This document shows, piece after piece, positions 38,283 through 50,600 of a stretch of DNA of 64,000 nt. A program made the position numbers and the translations under genes. Numbering within the stretch: the stretch's first letter is position 1; each line of letters starts with the position of its first letter. The notes under the pieces are model-generated. The model did not search any database. It saw only the letters and a list, made by a program, of their open reading frames with translations, and was not told the DNA's origin. The stretch comes from Bombus terrestris (lineage: Eukaryota > Arthropoda > Insecta > Hymenoptera > Apidae), in assembly GCF_910591885.1 (NCBI RefSeq), contig NC_063281.1, positions 6,916,700 to 6,980,699 on the forward strand, written 5' to 3'.

Positions 38283-40574
38283 AATAACACCTCAAATATG
38301 TACCCTTAATTCTCGTCAAGCGCAGACTAGATCATGTACTGCCAGGAATATTTTACTATATATGGATAAAACGTAAAGTCGACTAAACGTGGTAATAAAA
38401 TTTACTTAGAAAATAAAATCTTGGTATAAAGATCATAAAAGAAAATCTTGATGAGTACCTCTGTTTCCGTGTAAAAAAATATAACGTGTAAAAACGTGTA
38501 TAAAATTAGTCTTCTTTATTCGAGGGTTAAATATTGAAAGATATAATGAAGTATCTTGTTCATAGCGTTGTACGAAGAAAATTACGTCGCGAGATACCTG
38601 ATCCCCGTGACTGCATAGATGACGAATGAACGTTCGAATAGAAGAAATAGATGAAATGTGGTGGCGATCGAGGGAAATGGATCGCGGATATTGCTGGAGC
38701 AGTACGCGGCTGAGAATCGGTTTAAAGGATAAGTAAAAGAGGGCGTAAAATTTTACGTAACGACGGTTTCGTAGCTTCTTCCTTTATAGCTGCGTAACGA
38801 AGCACGGAACGGGCAAGTTAGAACGATTCTTCTGATTCGAATCGTACCGCGTTGCGGCCGTGCATTTTATCTCGGCCGTATTTTTCTACGGTTTCACTTT
38901 TAAGCGCGATCGTCGCCGCGATATTACGGCGCTCGGTCGTGATTGAAAGAACGATAGAGCAGCAGGATTGTTTTTAGTGCATCCGCCGGGGGTCACCGAA
39001 GGGAATTTATGAGGTGATTTTAGAATCCGAAATGGGTTGTAAATCTTCTTTAAGTGAGAATGGTGAGATATTGAAGAGAAAAAGGGCTGAACGGCTTAAT
39101 CTGTTTGTACGACGTAGTCAGAGCTTCTTGATACCCTTTTGCTTCTCACGTATGACGCCATTAAGCTTAACATTATCGAGTAATAAGTAGCGTGCAAAAT
39201 GTCGTGCTTTATATTTTGGTAGTAAACATGTTATCGACTGGTGTTAAGGAATCCTACTGAATGCTTCATGGGTCGCTGTGATAAACCAGGCTTCTCGTAT
39301 AAACTACAAGGCACTTGAAAACTTTATTCGCCTTTTAGTAGTGGTATTTTAACTGTTCGGTATATATAAAACAGAGGGGAAATTCGATTTATTATATTAT
39401 ATGCTGGTCTCGTAATAAACTTTCCACGTTGTCGTTAAACGAGAAACAAGAGAAAAAGTATGATTATCATCCAGGTGGAAAAGCCTATAGCGGAAATTCC
39501 GAAAATTCAATTGTTTAGACGAACCGCAAGCTAAACGAAACAACCACGTTCCATCCCTACGTTGAACGGGTCCCGAGGAAATTTGTAAACACGAATAATC
39601 GAGCCCGCTTAAGCGCGCTGCGATACTCGATGTGTTACACGTTTTAACAGTGCATTAACTACCGAGAGGCGGCGGCGTGGTCGATGGGAAACATTGGGTG
39701 CGAACGCGTGCTAACGCAAACGCGTTGATTAATCTTCCCTCATTCGTTGGGTCGCGACGCGTTACTCTTTCACGGTTAAATGAAAAATCCACACGCAATC
39801 AGCAATGGTTCACCCTGACAGACACCTTTGAGTCGTTCACGCTTCTCATTCTCGTCAAAGAAAAATCCTGCGTGACATTGTTACGCATTTAGTAGAGCAA
39901 CAAAATATACGACATTTCTACTAAAATTTGAAATTCGAGTAAAAGATGTGGTAATGTAATATGTATAAAGAAAGCGATCGTGTCAAAGTGTATAAGTTAT
40001 TGGAATTTACTATAAAGAATAACGAAGAAACAATACAGAGCACATAATAGTTCAAGAACAAAAAGCTCTTCTGTCCTTCACGGTATGCTATTTGCAGACT
40101 TTCTTAGTCGATTAGTCAGTCAGAGTACGATTTTTGTCTTAACCAAAGACTCAAGGTTTTCGTGTCAGGTATCGTAGAATTTGTAGAATCGAGAGTTATA
40201 GATGCGCACCATATCCTTGAAGAAGATACGTTCTGACGTTTCTCCAGAATTGTAGCTTGTTTCATCGTCATGGAGTCGATTGACTTTGGCACATGTATCT
40301 GTGATCAGTATCGGTCAATCGATCGCCTGAAGATGAAGTCACCTGGAATGTTCGCGAAACGTATCTTCGTATCTTCCTGGTATCATAACGTATTTTCCTG
40401 AAAGATAGATATGGCTCACACTGAAAAAGACCACCATTATAAAGATTATAATGTAGTATCTTAATGGGTCTTAGAGGAAAGGACAAGTAATGATGTTTTG
40501 ATTTAATAAATAATATTCGAAGCAACGAAATGATTACAATGCTGTTGTACGTCTTATTTTCATACGCGGCTTTC

Positions 40575-40685
40575 GACTTCCCGATTCACACTCTCCGGCT
40601 TCTACATTCGCTCGCTCTCGCTTCTCAATTCACACTCTGCACACCTTTTGCATCCGTCCTCTCCGGCTTCTCAATTAACACTGCC
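40575..40685 (+). repeat. Degenerate short tandem-like repeat
   Basis: Variants of cttct-aattcacactctcc occur three times (near 40577, 40620 and 40660), separated by unrelated spacers. They look like an old, diverged duplication. Confidence 0.4.
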
Positions 40686-42072
40686 TTTAGCGTCTCTTTG
40701 TCTTTTCCCATCGTTCGAGACACGTGTCCCGAAACGCCCGTGGCCAGGGTCACGCAGGCCCTTTCCACGAAACTATCCACTTAAAAAGAAGACCGACGAC
40801 ACATTGATGTACCCGATGATGCCGCGGCTCTCGCGGCATTGTTTATGGTTCGGCCGATATCTTAGACCTTTTGTCCACGATACTACAATAATATATACAA
40901 TTTATATATTTAATTTCCTGGTAGCGAAACTACCTGCGGTACAGGTGAAATCTTCTTTAAAAACACGCATCGTTCAACTCACATCTGAAAGTTTCGATCT
41001 TAAAAATTCTGCAATTTCTGCTCTACATACTCCGAATGTCGTTCGAGAGCTACTCGTCAAAATCGCGTGTTACCGTTTGTTCGCGGTAATCTACGATCTT
41101 ACGACACAGTAACGTAATTACAAGCAGTTTATTATAGTGTACGATATCATCGTAAAGATGATCGTGTGGGTTTCGTCGACCGACCGCATAATTAATTTTC
41201 TTCTACGCGAGAAAAAGACGATAGCAGGTCATATCGCATAAAATATAGCTTTTCGATTGCCAGTTCTTTCTTCCTGCCTCTTGGTGTCTTATAAAATATC
41301 CTGGTTGGAGTAGTTTAAAATATCATGGTTGTACGCGGAAGCGCACCCCCTGGCAAATTCTTCCGAACGCATTTTTGCCGGAAGTAAAAAGAGAAGGGTC
41401 CCGGATGGAGGGAGAACGAACGGGTTCCTGGTGAAGCTATCGGTATTCTAATTACTCGCAGCACGAAAACAGCTAGCAGGAAGTCGGAACGCGTAATTAC
41501 AGTCGGGGACGGCGCCTTATTAAGGTATCTCATTTTCTTCGAAGCTGCCGGAGGTGGAGGGAGGGGCGGGAATTTCCACCGACTGGTCGATGGCTTCTCC
41601 GTACTTCTTCATCGAGTTTTATCCAATAAAGCCCGCGCGTTGATCTTCGTCGTTGGAAAATACGATCCACCGAGCTCGGTCACGAGCGAACAGCCACGAT
41701 GGTCAACATCGATGGCTAATACCGTGAGCAAAAAGCACCCTTTCCGGCTTAGTTAGTTTCTCCTGGCTGGTAGAGAGAACACGAGCTCGTTGGAAACGAG
41801 CGAAGACACTTGGCAATTGAATTAGGTCGGACGTGAACTGCAAGATCCTTGTTAACAATGAAGCGAAATTTCGCGATACGTTCGAACGCGTCTGCCACAA
41901 GGAAAATCCAGTTTCCGTTGGGTTAGAAGCACAGTCGCTTTTACGCGGGAATTTACGATTCAGCGAGATTGACGCGCGGCTTACAGGGCACACAGTGGTC
42001 AATGCATTAATGTAGGAAACCGCGAGACTTCATGATTTTCATAGTCGACGATGATAATTAGTTTCAATTTAG

Positions 42073-42121
42073 TTCAGAGCGCGACGAACAGTTCCCGTCG
42101 TGCGACTATCATCGCTCTGAA
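42073..42121 (+). other. Nested inverted repeat
   Basis: The outer arms ttcagagcg (42073-42081) and cgctctgaa (42113-42121) are perfect reverse complements. Inside, cgacg (42082-42086) and cgtcg (42096-42100) form a second short stem. The total span of 49 bases could fold as a hairpin, but no known RNA family is recognised. Confidence 0.5.
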
Positions 42122-42314
42122 TTAGACGAGCCGCGGCGACTTTAATACGCGAAACGATAATCACGGATAATTCAGTCAAATGGAAATTATCACTCAGGAA
42201 GATCAGGGGAGCGAATTAGCACTAAAAGCGACGGATCTTTTAAACGTCTGACGTGATTACCCAGCGAACCGCTCACGGTACACACAGATTTCTCTCGCAG
42301 TTTCGATCGCGCTT

Positions 42315-42366
42315 CTCGATCTCGCTCCTCGATCTCGCTCCTCGATCTCGCTTCTCGATCTGCTCC
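42315..42366 (+). repeat. 13-bp minisatellite, four units
   Basis: The unit ctcgatctcgctc is repeated about four times in tandem, the last copies with one or two changes. It is followed by a related ctcgatt word. Confidence 0.9.
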
Positions 42367-42691
42367 CCCTCGATTCAAATCCCGCGTCGGATTCGACTTT
42401 TAGTTTTGTGCAACTTCATCACCGAGATTCCAGGCTTTAATGACAGAACTTTACTCGTCATTTGCTTTTCGACGCACGCCGAGTACGTTGGCTTTTACTC
42501 TCGGTAGAGAATTTAAAGGCAATCCCCTTCTCGCCTATACTACATCGTACACCGACATATACAAGCTTTTGAGGGTAACACAGCCGCGCAGATCAAGGGA
42601 GTATAAGGACGGGACTGTGCTGGCTTGTGGGCGTTTCAAGCTTACATCAACGCTGATTAATTTTGGAAGATTAGCAAATGATCTGTTCTTT

Positions 42692-42731
42692 CTCTCTCTT
42701 CTACTCTCTCTCTTTCTCTCTTTTTCTCTTA
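42692..42731 (+). repeat. CT-rich microsatellite
   Basis: TCTC and TTTCTC units over about 40 bases. Confidence 0.85.
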
Positions 42732-45700
42732 CTGGTATTAAAAAGAAACAGTGGAATGGTGTACGAATCAGCAGTGTGTCGGTATCGAATCGCGTTAATT
42801 AGCCAACGCCTGCTAAAAGAAGAAAAAGTAGAAAGAGATGAAGGGAAAGGTTGTGACACACAAGGGACTCGAGAATCTTTCAGCAATCTGCGAAACATTG
42901 TGAAGTCTCGCGGATTGGCTGAGAGTTTAACATGCTTTCAACCTAAAGTTACATACATTCGCGATTAAAAGGAAAGTACTTTCGAGTTGCAAGAACAGTT
43001 GCGAGCCTCTGAAAACGGCGCGCTTTCTTGGCACGTTCTCATACGCGGGCTTTCATGCGAACGTTACGACTATTGCAGTCTGGGGAGTTTCGAGCGAGAA
43101 TTAGCTCGGCGCGATTAAGCTTACGCCCCCGGATCGAGATAATCGTTAGCGCCAAGTGATTTAGATACGGCTACGGTCGCCATGGAAAACTTTGTATGTA
43201 TCCCCGGCGCCGTTCTTAATCCTAACGGCTCTATTATAGGAAGACAATAGACGCGTGCTGCGATTTCTTTTAAATAAGATTATAGCGAAGAGAAGATTAA
43301 TATCTTCTATGGTTAAGAATTTTATGATCCGTTTTAATCGTACCGTTGGCCATCCCATTAAGGACCGAGCGGTAAAGTAACGCTTAAAAATTACGTAAAT
43401 GAAATATTATTAAGAAACTTAAAGCAGTTAACATATTCTTTTGTAAAGTTATATGAGTGCGAAGGTATATAAATAATGTAAAAAAAAAAAGATTTTTAAC
43501 AAACGTTTGCAATTTCCGTTTAGAAGCATAGTGTTAGAAAGCAGAAGCTAGTAACGTAAATAAATTGAAGAAAAGGTTGCAAATAAAACGTCAACGCAAT
43601 ATTGCTCCTTTATAGGTCAATCGCATAATTTGTAGTATTGGTAACTGTCATATTTTCAAAGGATCATTTGTGCCAGACAAAATGAATGGATTGGAAAGAA
43701 TTTAACAATGAATATATTGTTTCAACAGCAAACAACACAGGTTTAATATAATTTATTTGTCGAGGTATGATTTATTTAATGGTAATCTGTGTTTGAGTAT
43801 TTGTAGCGTGTGTTGGAAAGGGTGTGTCTGGTTTATCTTTACGTACCGTGATTGATGAAAATTTCTAGAAAAATAGTGATGCGAGTAGACGTGAAGTAGA
43901 TATAAAGTTCACAGTGGTGAATGATGAACTGTGGAGTGACTTGTGCAATAAAATTATAAAGCTGGATCATGCAATCTGACGAATTAGGATATGCGTTTTA
44001 AATGGCTCGAAGTAGGTTCAATTTTTTAGTTGGTTTAATGGATGGTTTTATTGCTGTTACGTGCATTGGTAAAACGGTTTAGAAATTTATGGGAAAATAT
44101 GATATGTGTGTTTTGGAGAGTAAGAGGTTAAGAAGCTCGTAAAGTTGAATCATAGTTTGGGAACCGTAGAGTAATTTCTCTTTGCTAATTAAATCTTGCT
44201 GGCCTTCTGTAACTCGATTTCTAATTAATCGTAGAGAAAAATCATATTTGACTCCAATTTCTCCTCGACTGTTTGTTAGCATAATAAAATAGTGTGATAG
44301 AATCGTAACAAATAAGCAACGTGAAATTTAATACTTTCAGAGCGAATGTTTCTTTTAATAACGAAACCGATAATATAATGCTATAGATTATAGTATACTC
44401 AAATTAAAGAAAAAAGATACGTGTAATTTTTATATTTATGATGAATCGTATAATTCAATATGTTTCATATCCTGGAATTCATCGTTAGTCTTATTAGGAT
44501 TAAAAACATAGATGCACGATTTCACGAACCTAAAACTGATGCAATCACCCTAAAGAAGGTTTCACCACTCTTGAAACAGTCTTAGCTCGTCTTAGATTCT
44601 TCGCTAGATTCGTCGCGTTATAAACGATCACTGTAAACATCTCGCTTTTCTGTCTAATTATACAAAGTGAATTATTTAAAATATCTATTGCAACCGCATT
44701 TTCTGATTAATCATGCGATTTCTACTACGCGATGCACATAGGCACCAGACGAGAGACGAAAGTAATCGGGGATCGATAGAGCCGTGGTGCGATCGGTCTT
44801 TGGGGAAATATTTGCAGAGGCAAGGGGTAAGTTCTCGGTTATATAGACGCTGGTGATCTTATTTCTGTCGAAAACTGGACGTACCTTCGGACCGGATGGA
44901 TTTTGAGTGCATTAAAGATGGAGGCAATATCGGCGATGGGATTATCTTCGGACGGGCGATATCACGAACGAAAATACTCTCGTTGCAGTCGAACGGAGCG
45001 AACAGTTCGTCGCAGGACCGTGTCCGAGGATTAAGCGAGAATTACCTTGGATTCCGGATCTCGAATTCCGCCCACTTAATCCTGTTTCTGTCGGTCTACG
45101 TATACGCGCGCAACTTGAATGCCATTTTCTTGTTCGTATAATTCTTTGCCGGTTAATCTTAAATCCTCTGTTAATTGCATCGTTGTAAGAGACACTGCGA
45201 ACGCCACCCTCCATGGAAATTTTCTTATTACCTTTTTCCTTGTTGCGTTTCGAGGAATGAATAACGAGACTCGTGTTTTCTAAAGAGATTGGGGCTCGCG
45301 TTGACTTGCTCTAAAATTATTCTTGTGTCATATTCGCGGCGGGCCGAGAGAAAATTAAGTGTCACAAAAACCGCAACAACTTTCAAGATAATAACATAAA
45401 CTCAAAAATCTCCATTTTTATTCAAAGCGCTTGAAGCAGTTTTTTAAATTGTATGTCGCTCAGCCCTGTTCTTTTCTTCTGGTCTAAAAGACCCGAAATG
45501 AATGTATATTTTAAGAAGTAGTGTTAAAATATAGATAAGTTTTAAATATAATTTTACTCTCTTTTATATGTTCCACGTTCTTTATGAATAAAATATTGCA
45601 AAAGAAAAATATCTAAAGAAGTACAAACACGAAGAGAAGGTAAAGAGAATAGCAAAATTAATTATTAAATTATACGATATTTATTTTTTCTAAGAACTTA

Positions 45701-45829
45701 CATTTTTAAAAAACAAGGAAAAGGAATTCACAAAGAAAAGGGCAGTAATTTCCCAAGTGGAATTTCAAGGATCGGACAATTAAGCACGGTTCCGCGGTGC
45801 ACTCGACGACCACGCTAGCCTGACGGATA

Positions 45830-45848
45830 TTTTTGTTTCCAGGTGAGA
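45830..45848 (+). other. Ratchet (recursive splice) site candidate
   Basis: The sequence attttt, gtttccag, gtgaga places a good 3' splice site (AG at 45841-45842) directly against a 5' splice site (GT at 45843). This is the arrangement known from recursive splicing of long insect introns, where consensus is a pyrimidine tract then YAG followed by GTRAGT. It lies 1.5 kb before the coding exon at 47359 and near the end of the ~19-kb putative intron. Confidence 0.4.
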
Positions 45849-47358
45849 CGGTGCTGAAACGACACGTGCTCCAGGGATGCGAGAAATCGCCGGCCCATTA
45901 GAGTTCCATCCCGTGAGGCAAGCGTTGCCGAGCGGAGCGTAAAACGAGGCGTATCCACCTAGGATTCTTCCAGAAACCATAAGAGAATGCAATCCTCTAG
46001 AACGCTGGAGGGATAATAAAACAGCAGAGTATTCCTTAAACGACAAGGCCATGGGAAGAAGCGCGCGGTTCCATCGAAGAACTTTCGAATAAATATGAAG
46101 AAAGAGGAGTTCCACGAGATTTCACGAACCGAGAGGAAAACATCGTCTACCGTCGAAGGATCTTCCATTATCACATTTCGGGTGGAACGAGCGTGTTCTC
46201 GGTTGTCTTAATCTCGGTTCGATTCATGCAAACCTCGAAACGACGCGAGAATCAAAAGAGTAGCGAGCTGTTGAAACTGGATGTCGTGAACACGGTAAAG
46301 ATAACCGATCGAACGAGATCGTATCGAGCCTCCTCGTGATCTAGCCAATCGTTTCTCATGAAAATAACCGTTGGAATCGAAGAACGCGATGAAGCGAACT
46401 CAAAGAAACCACGAAGAGTATAGGAAAGTGGCATAAGAACGAGAGTAACCCAGTTCTCGTCGGTTTCATTTGGATATCTCGATTCCCTTTATCTTGGTCG
46501 ATTTCCATTCCTGGCGACGAACGTCCCGTCGTTTCACATCCTCCCACGTCGTGTACATAAAAATATAACGAGCACCGGCACGGCTTATGGGGGACAACGG
46601 GGAACCAAGGGTGAAAGGGAAGAGGATAGAGCGAGGCTACGCGATATACTCGCAGTATTGGCCGGTATAATGTCATAAAACCTGCAGAACAGTCCATCTA
46701 CGTGAGTGGTAAAGCCCTGGACGACGTCCTAACGCTCGGAATTGGTACACTGCGCATTCGTCCCGGACACTTTCGACGGTTGCTCTATGGTATTCCGTGC
46801 TATAGGCGAGGACTGCTTCTTCAAAGAATCATCGTCCATCTCGACGAATTCCCTCGGTCACTATCGGAATCGGATAAACGTTTCGTAAATAGTTCTCTCG
46901 TGTTTTTAGGTCAGACGATTTTTGATAGATCTTTCATAAAGCGAGGCAAGAACTATTTTATACGAGCGTTACCATCGTTAGTTGATTGTGATTACTTTCA
47001 ACAATTGATGATACCGAATAAGGAAGTCAGCGAACTACCCAAGATTTTGAATTTTCCAGTCGCTTCACATTTAAAAAGTATACTCGTAATGGAATAAATT
47101 CTCTTGTTGCAAAAACTATTGCCCATTCCAGCTTTCAAGTCTTGAAGTAAACAGGTCGGCCAAAGATCTCTTAAGAACCATCAAAACTTTTTATACGAAG
47201 ACAATGCTTAATCTCCAATATTCTTCGTAAAACTACCAACGAGATAGACCAATTTCATAAAAATTCTAAGAGCATCACTGCTTTTATCGTTGTTATGTCC
47301 ACGTGCAAGTGTTTCCTGCACTCTTCACTGCACGTTATCTGAGTACGAATCACGAAAA

Positions 47359-47643
47359 ATGGATCAAGTGCACGTGAAATCGTCGAGGTCGACCTCGAGG
47401 AGCAATCCGACGAAAATGGCGTGCGAGAAAGCGAGCAGGCGGCTCAGGACGATCTTGGTGAAGGCATCCCGTCTTGGCGTCTCGACGACGGAAGTTGCCA
47501 AGCTGCCCAGCGCCAAGAAACTCATCCCGCAGAGAGATCACGGATGGAAGTTGGCGGTGTTCCTCCTGGTGATGTTCGGCGGTGGCGTGATCGTTGCGTT
47601 AGCCTGTACGGCGAGGAAAGGCTGCTCGAAACTGGAGGAGATC
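47359..47643 (+). CDS. First coding exon of an unnamed type II membrane protein
   Basis: I do not recognise the protein. The exon runs from an ATG in the context gaaaaATGG to the consensus donor gtaagt at 47644 and gives 95 residues in phase 0. Residues 1-63 are hydrophilic and strongly basic (many Arg, Lys, Ser and Thr). Residues 64-83 form one hydrophobic helix, KLAVFLLVMFGGGVIVALAC in essence. The outside begins TARKGCSKLEEI. By the positive-inside rule this is a signal-anchor with N-terminus in the cytosol. Third codon positions are GC-rich, unlike the surrounding AT-rich DNA, which supports real coding. The ATG might instead be codon 20. An acceptor-like pyrimidine tract ends at 47343, just before the ATG. 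The rest of the protein must lie downstream, perhaps beyond the window. Type II enzymes, proteases and TNF-like ligands all start this way, so no function is assigned. Confidence 0.7.
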
Positions 47644-50600
47644 GTAAGTAACATTTTCAATGAGTTTTTTCATCGAAAACGTCCGTTTAAAATTTATCGT
47701 TTTGGCTGAATTTCGGAAAACGATGTGTAGATCTTTATATGTATATATAGATCGACATTTTTGGTGAATTAGAATTTTTCGCATTTTTCATCTTACCGAA
47801 GTTTCAAAACTAATGCGTTTGGCAAAAAATTTTCCATGTGAAAGATATTATTTAATTGAAAAATTTACAGAGAAGATTGTTAGACTATATATAAACTTTT
47901 ATAGGGAAGTAATAGGACATTAACGTAGAACTAATTTAGATGTTCTACAGGATAAATTTAACGCAGAGAAATAATAAAAAAAGAGATTCAGTTCGAATGT
48001 TTATATTATCTGACCTTGTTTGCGAGTTAAAACTGTTTTACTGTTTCAATAATTCCCGCTGGATAGCGTGCTTGCGTAATTAATTCCATTCAAATATTTA
48101 CGAGCCATACTTTCATATCTTATGTATGATTCCGATGAATATTTGCAAACGCTCTTTTGATATTACGTGAATTATATCCCTTCGTAGCGCTCGATAAGAG
48201 TAACATATATAAAACTTGTCGGCCGATAATTTTTGCTAAAATACGAATTACCTCTGATATATTTTTATCGTTCTGAATTTATTCACAAAGATTCTCTGTG
48301 TTTCAACGCTCGTTTTACTTGAATTAGTATCATTTTAATGTTTCTTCAAAAATGTTAAAAAAAAGAGCAATGGGAAAACTTTCACGAGCAAAAAGAACTA
48401 ACGAGATAGACCGACTTCTCCTTTCTTTTAAATGAAATGGTATATCTTTTTCGACCTTTTCTTTTTCTATAATGGACCTTCAAACGAATCACTGGACGCA
48501 CGAGAAGAGGATAATTGAAGGCCGTTTTAAATCCCTTTGTTACGAGGCAATGTTATACATACTGATGAGGCGAATTAGGCTCGTACGGTTACACGAGTGC
48601 TCGTAAACGAGAAAATGTTGCGCGTATAAGTACGGAGAGATTTGAAAGCACGGTCACGGCAAAAATATGTATAGACTTGAGTACAAAGAGATCTAAAATG
48701 GCCGTCGATGATCTGCATTCATAAATCGTTGCATTCGTCTGTGGGAATTCTGTGTCACGCGAAGAAAAGAAAAAAAAGAGAACGCATTTAAAATTCACTG
48801 TTCTTTCTAACCAGTAAAGTCCGTGCTTTATTTCAAATTTATGGAATAAATTTTTCCTCGAATCCTGTCTGTCGAGTGAAAAACATTTTGCATTTGGGAA
48901 ACTTGAAAACGGCAGTTGCGACAAATAGCCACTCTTTTAAATCTACTCTAATATCTGTTTTCAATCCGCGCTGCAGACAACGCCTATACTTCACCGTATC
49001 CGACGGAACTACGATGATAAAACTATATTCTCAACTGAAGCATCCCGATAGGAAACTAAAGATCCGGATCAAACTCTGTGGGGAGATTTCCATCGATCTA
49101 GGGAAATAACTCTTTACGTCTGACTATGGTCGCTTTATTCTACTGCCGCGGTTCAACGTGACACTAACACAACTCCGTTGTGGAAACAGAAGGGGCATGC
49201 GATTAAACGTGACCTTTCGCGCGACAACTCATTGGGTTTTCTCCTCTCGGAGCCTAAAACTTTCTGGATAGTGGTTGTCCGACCACAGGAGATAGGACGT
49301 GCATGCGCGAGATATCGACTAGAGTGTCTGTGCCAAGAGAGAAAGGAAAAGGGCGAGAAAGTAAAGCGTCGGAACGGCGTGGAGAGAGAAAGCCATTGAA
49401 CGGAGTGTCTGGCTCGTGTACAAGAAACTAGCATGATGAAGAGAGAGTGAGGGGAAGTAGGAGGGAGACAAAGAGTCAGAGTGAAACGGAGCGAGAGAGA
49501 GCCGTGTTAACGATGTTTCGTGTAGAGAGGAGACCGGGCGCTGAAATTACAGATCAAGGGGTTTCTAAACAATTACGCTGTCGGCAGGAGGTCAGACCGA
49601 ACAGCGTGAGGTTAGAGGTTACGGCTCGCAGGAGCCGAGGCTTGCGGCCTGCGGCTGGTTGCGGACGAGGGTCGAGGCTAACAGGAAGTGCTCTCTCACC
49701 GCTGGCCAATGGCCGGGTTGGCTACATCGGCGACTGGCTAGAGGAGCGGAGCACCACTCTCCTATCCTCTGATATTCCCTTGGGCACCGACCGGGTTCCA
49801 TTGTCCCTTCAGGGCAAAGAGAGATAGATACGTCGAAGCGGGTGAATTTCGGAGGGCGATGGTAAGAGTGGGATGGTTTCAGCGGGTGTGGTACGGCGGT
49901 CGAGTGTGTGCTCCGAGGCGAAGGCGAACCTTACCGCGGCTTCCTCCATGGGAAAGCCTGTACACAACGTTACGCGTGGATCGATCGGTCGCAATAACCA
50001 CAACTTGGAAAGTTCTCTCTCTTTGAATGGTCGGCAGGATTGGTAGCGATTTTCACTGACGCGGCACGAAGCCGGTCTCGTGATCATCGGGGCTAACCGG
50101 CTGATTGCCGGTCAGAAACATCGCCTCCGGGCTTCTCCAATCGAAGCTTTCCCTGACGCGTTAGCGAACCGAACCCCTTCAAGGTATTCCCTTTTTCTCC
50201 TTCTCTCTACGCTTGTCCGTCTTCCTCGCTCCCTCTATTCAACCTTCCTTCCTTTAAACTCCGCTTACGTCACTAAGTTACCTCGTGCTGCTCGTGTTGC
50301 ACGTGCGAGTCTGGTTTCTTGAGCTCGATTCAGGGTCCTTGACGTACTAGTCTACCCATAGACGGGACCAGGAAGCATGACCGAGACCCTTTGATGTCCG
50401 CAAGCAGATCGGTCTCCGGGCCATTGCTTATATAAAGCTTGTTAACGCTATCTCGCTACACGGTTGATGGGCGTACATGCATATTCGGTTAGGCGAGCCG
50501 AGATATGGAACACCGGCCGAGATGGCGCGTGAAATGTAAAGTAGGACGATCTCTGTTATCGTAGTTGGCCATATCTGAGCAAGTATCTGTTCGGAGGAAC

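Larger units (their letters stand above)
28077..47358 (+). other. Probable long intron or intergenic stretch (~19 kb)
   Basis: No exon is clearly recognised here. It holds candidate exons near 28585-29004, a diverged repeat pair (30960-31050 and 31940-32030), a solo LTR (37933-38282), a GA tract (36491-36553), a 13-bp minisatellite (42315-42366), a nested inverted repeat (42073-42121), and ratchet-like splice sites at 34630 and 45842. If the leader exon and the 47359 exon belong to one gene, this whole stretch is one intron. Confidence 0.4.

Noticed and set aside
42367..42390. B-box-like word gattcaaatcc after the minisatellite
   Set aside because: No tRNA body upstream; the preceding sequence is the 13-bp repeat.
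44079..44282. 67-codon minus-strand open frame with protein-like composition
   Set aside because: Short, in AT-rich DNA, without splice signals or a recognised family; evidence is too thin to call a gene.
46702..47097. 131-codon plus-strand open frame
   Set aside because: No ATG at its start, no splice pairing and no similarity recognised; considered fortuitous though it lies just before the real exon at 47359.
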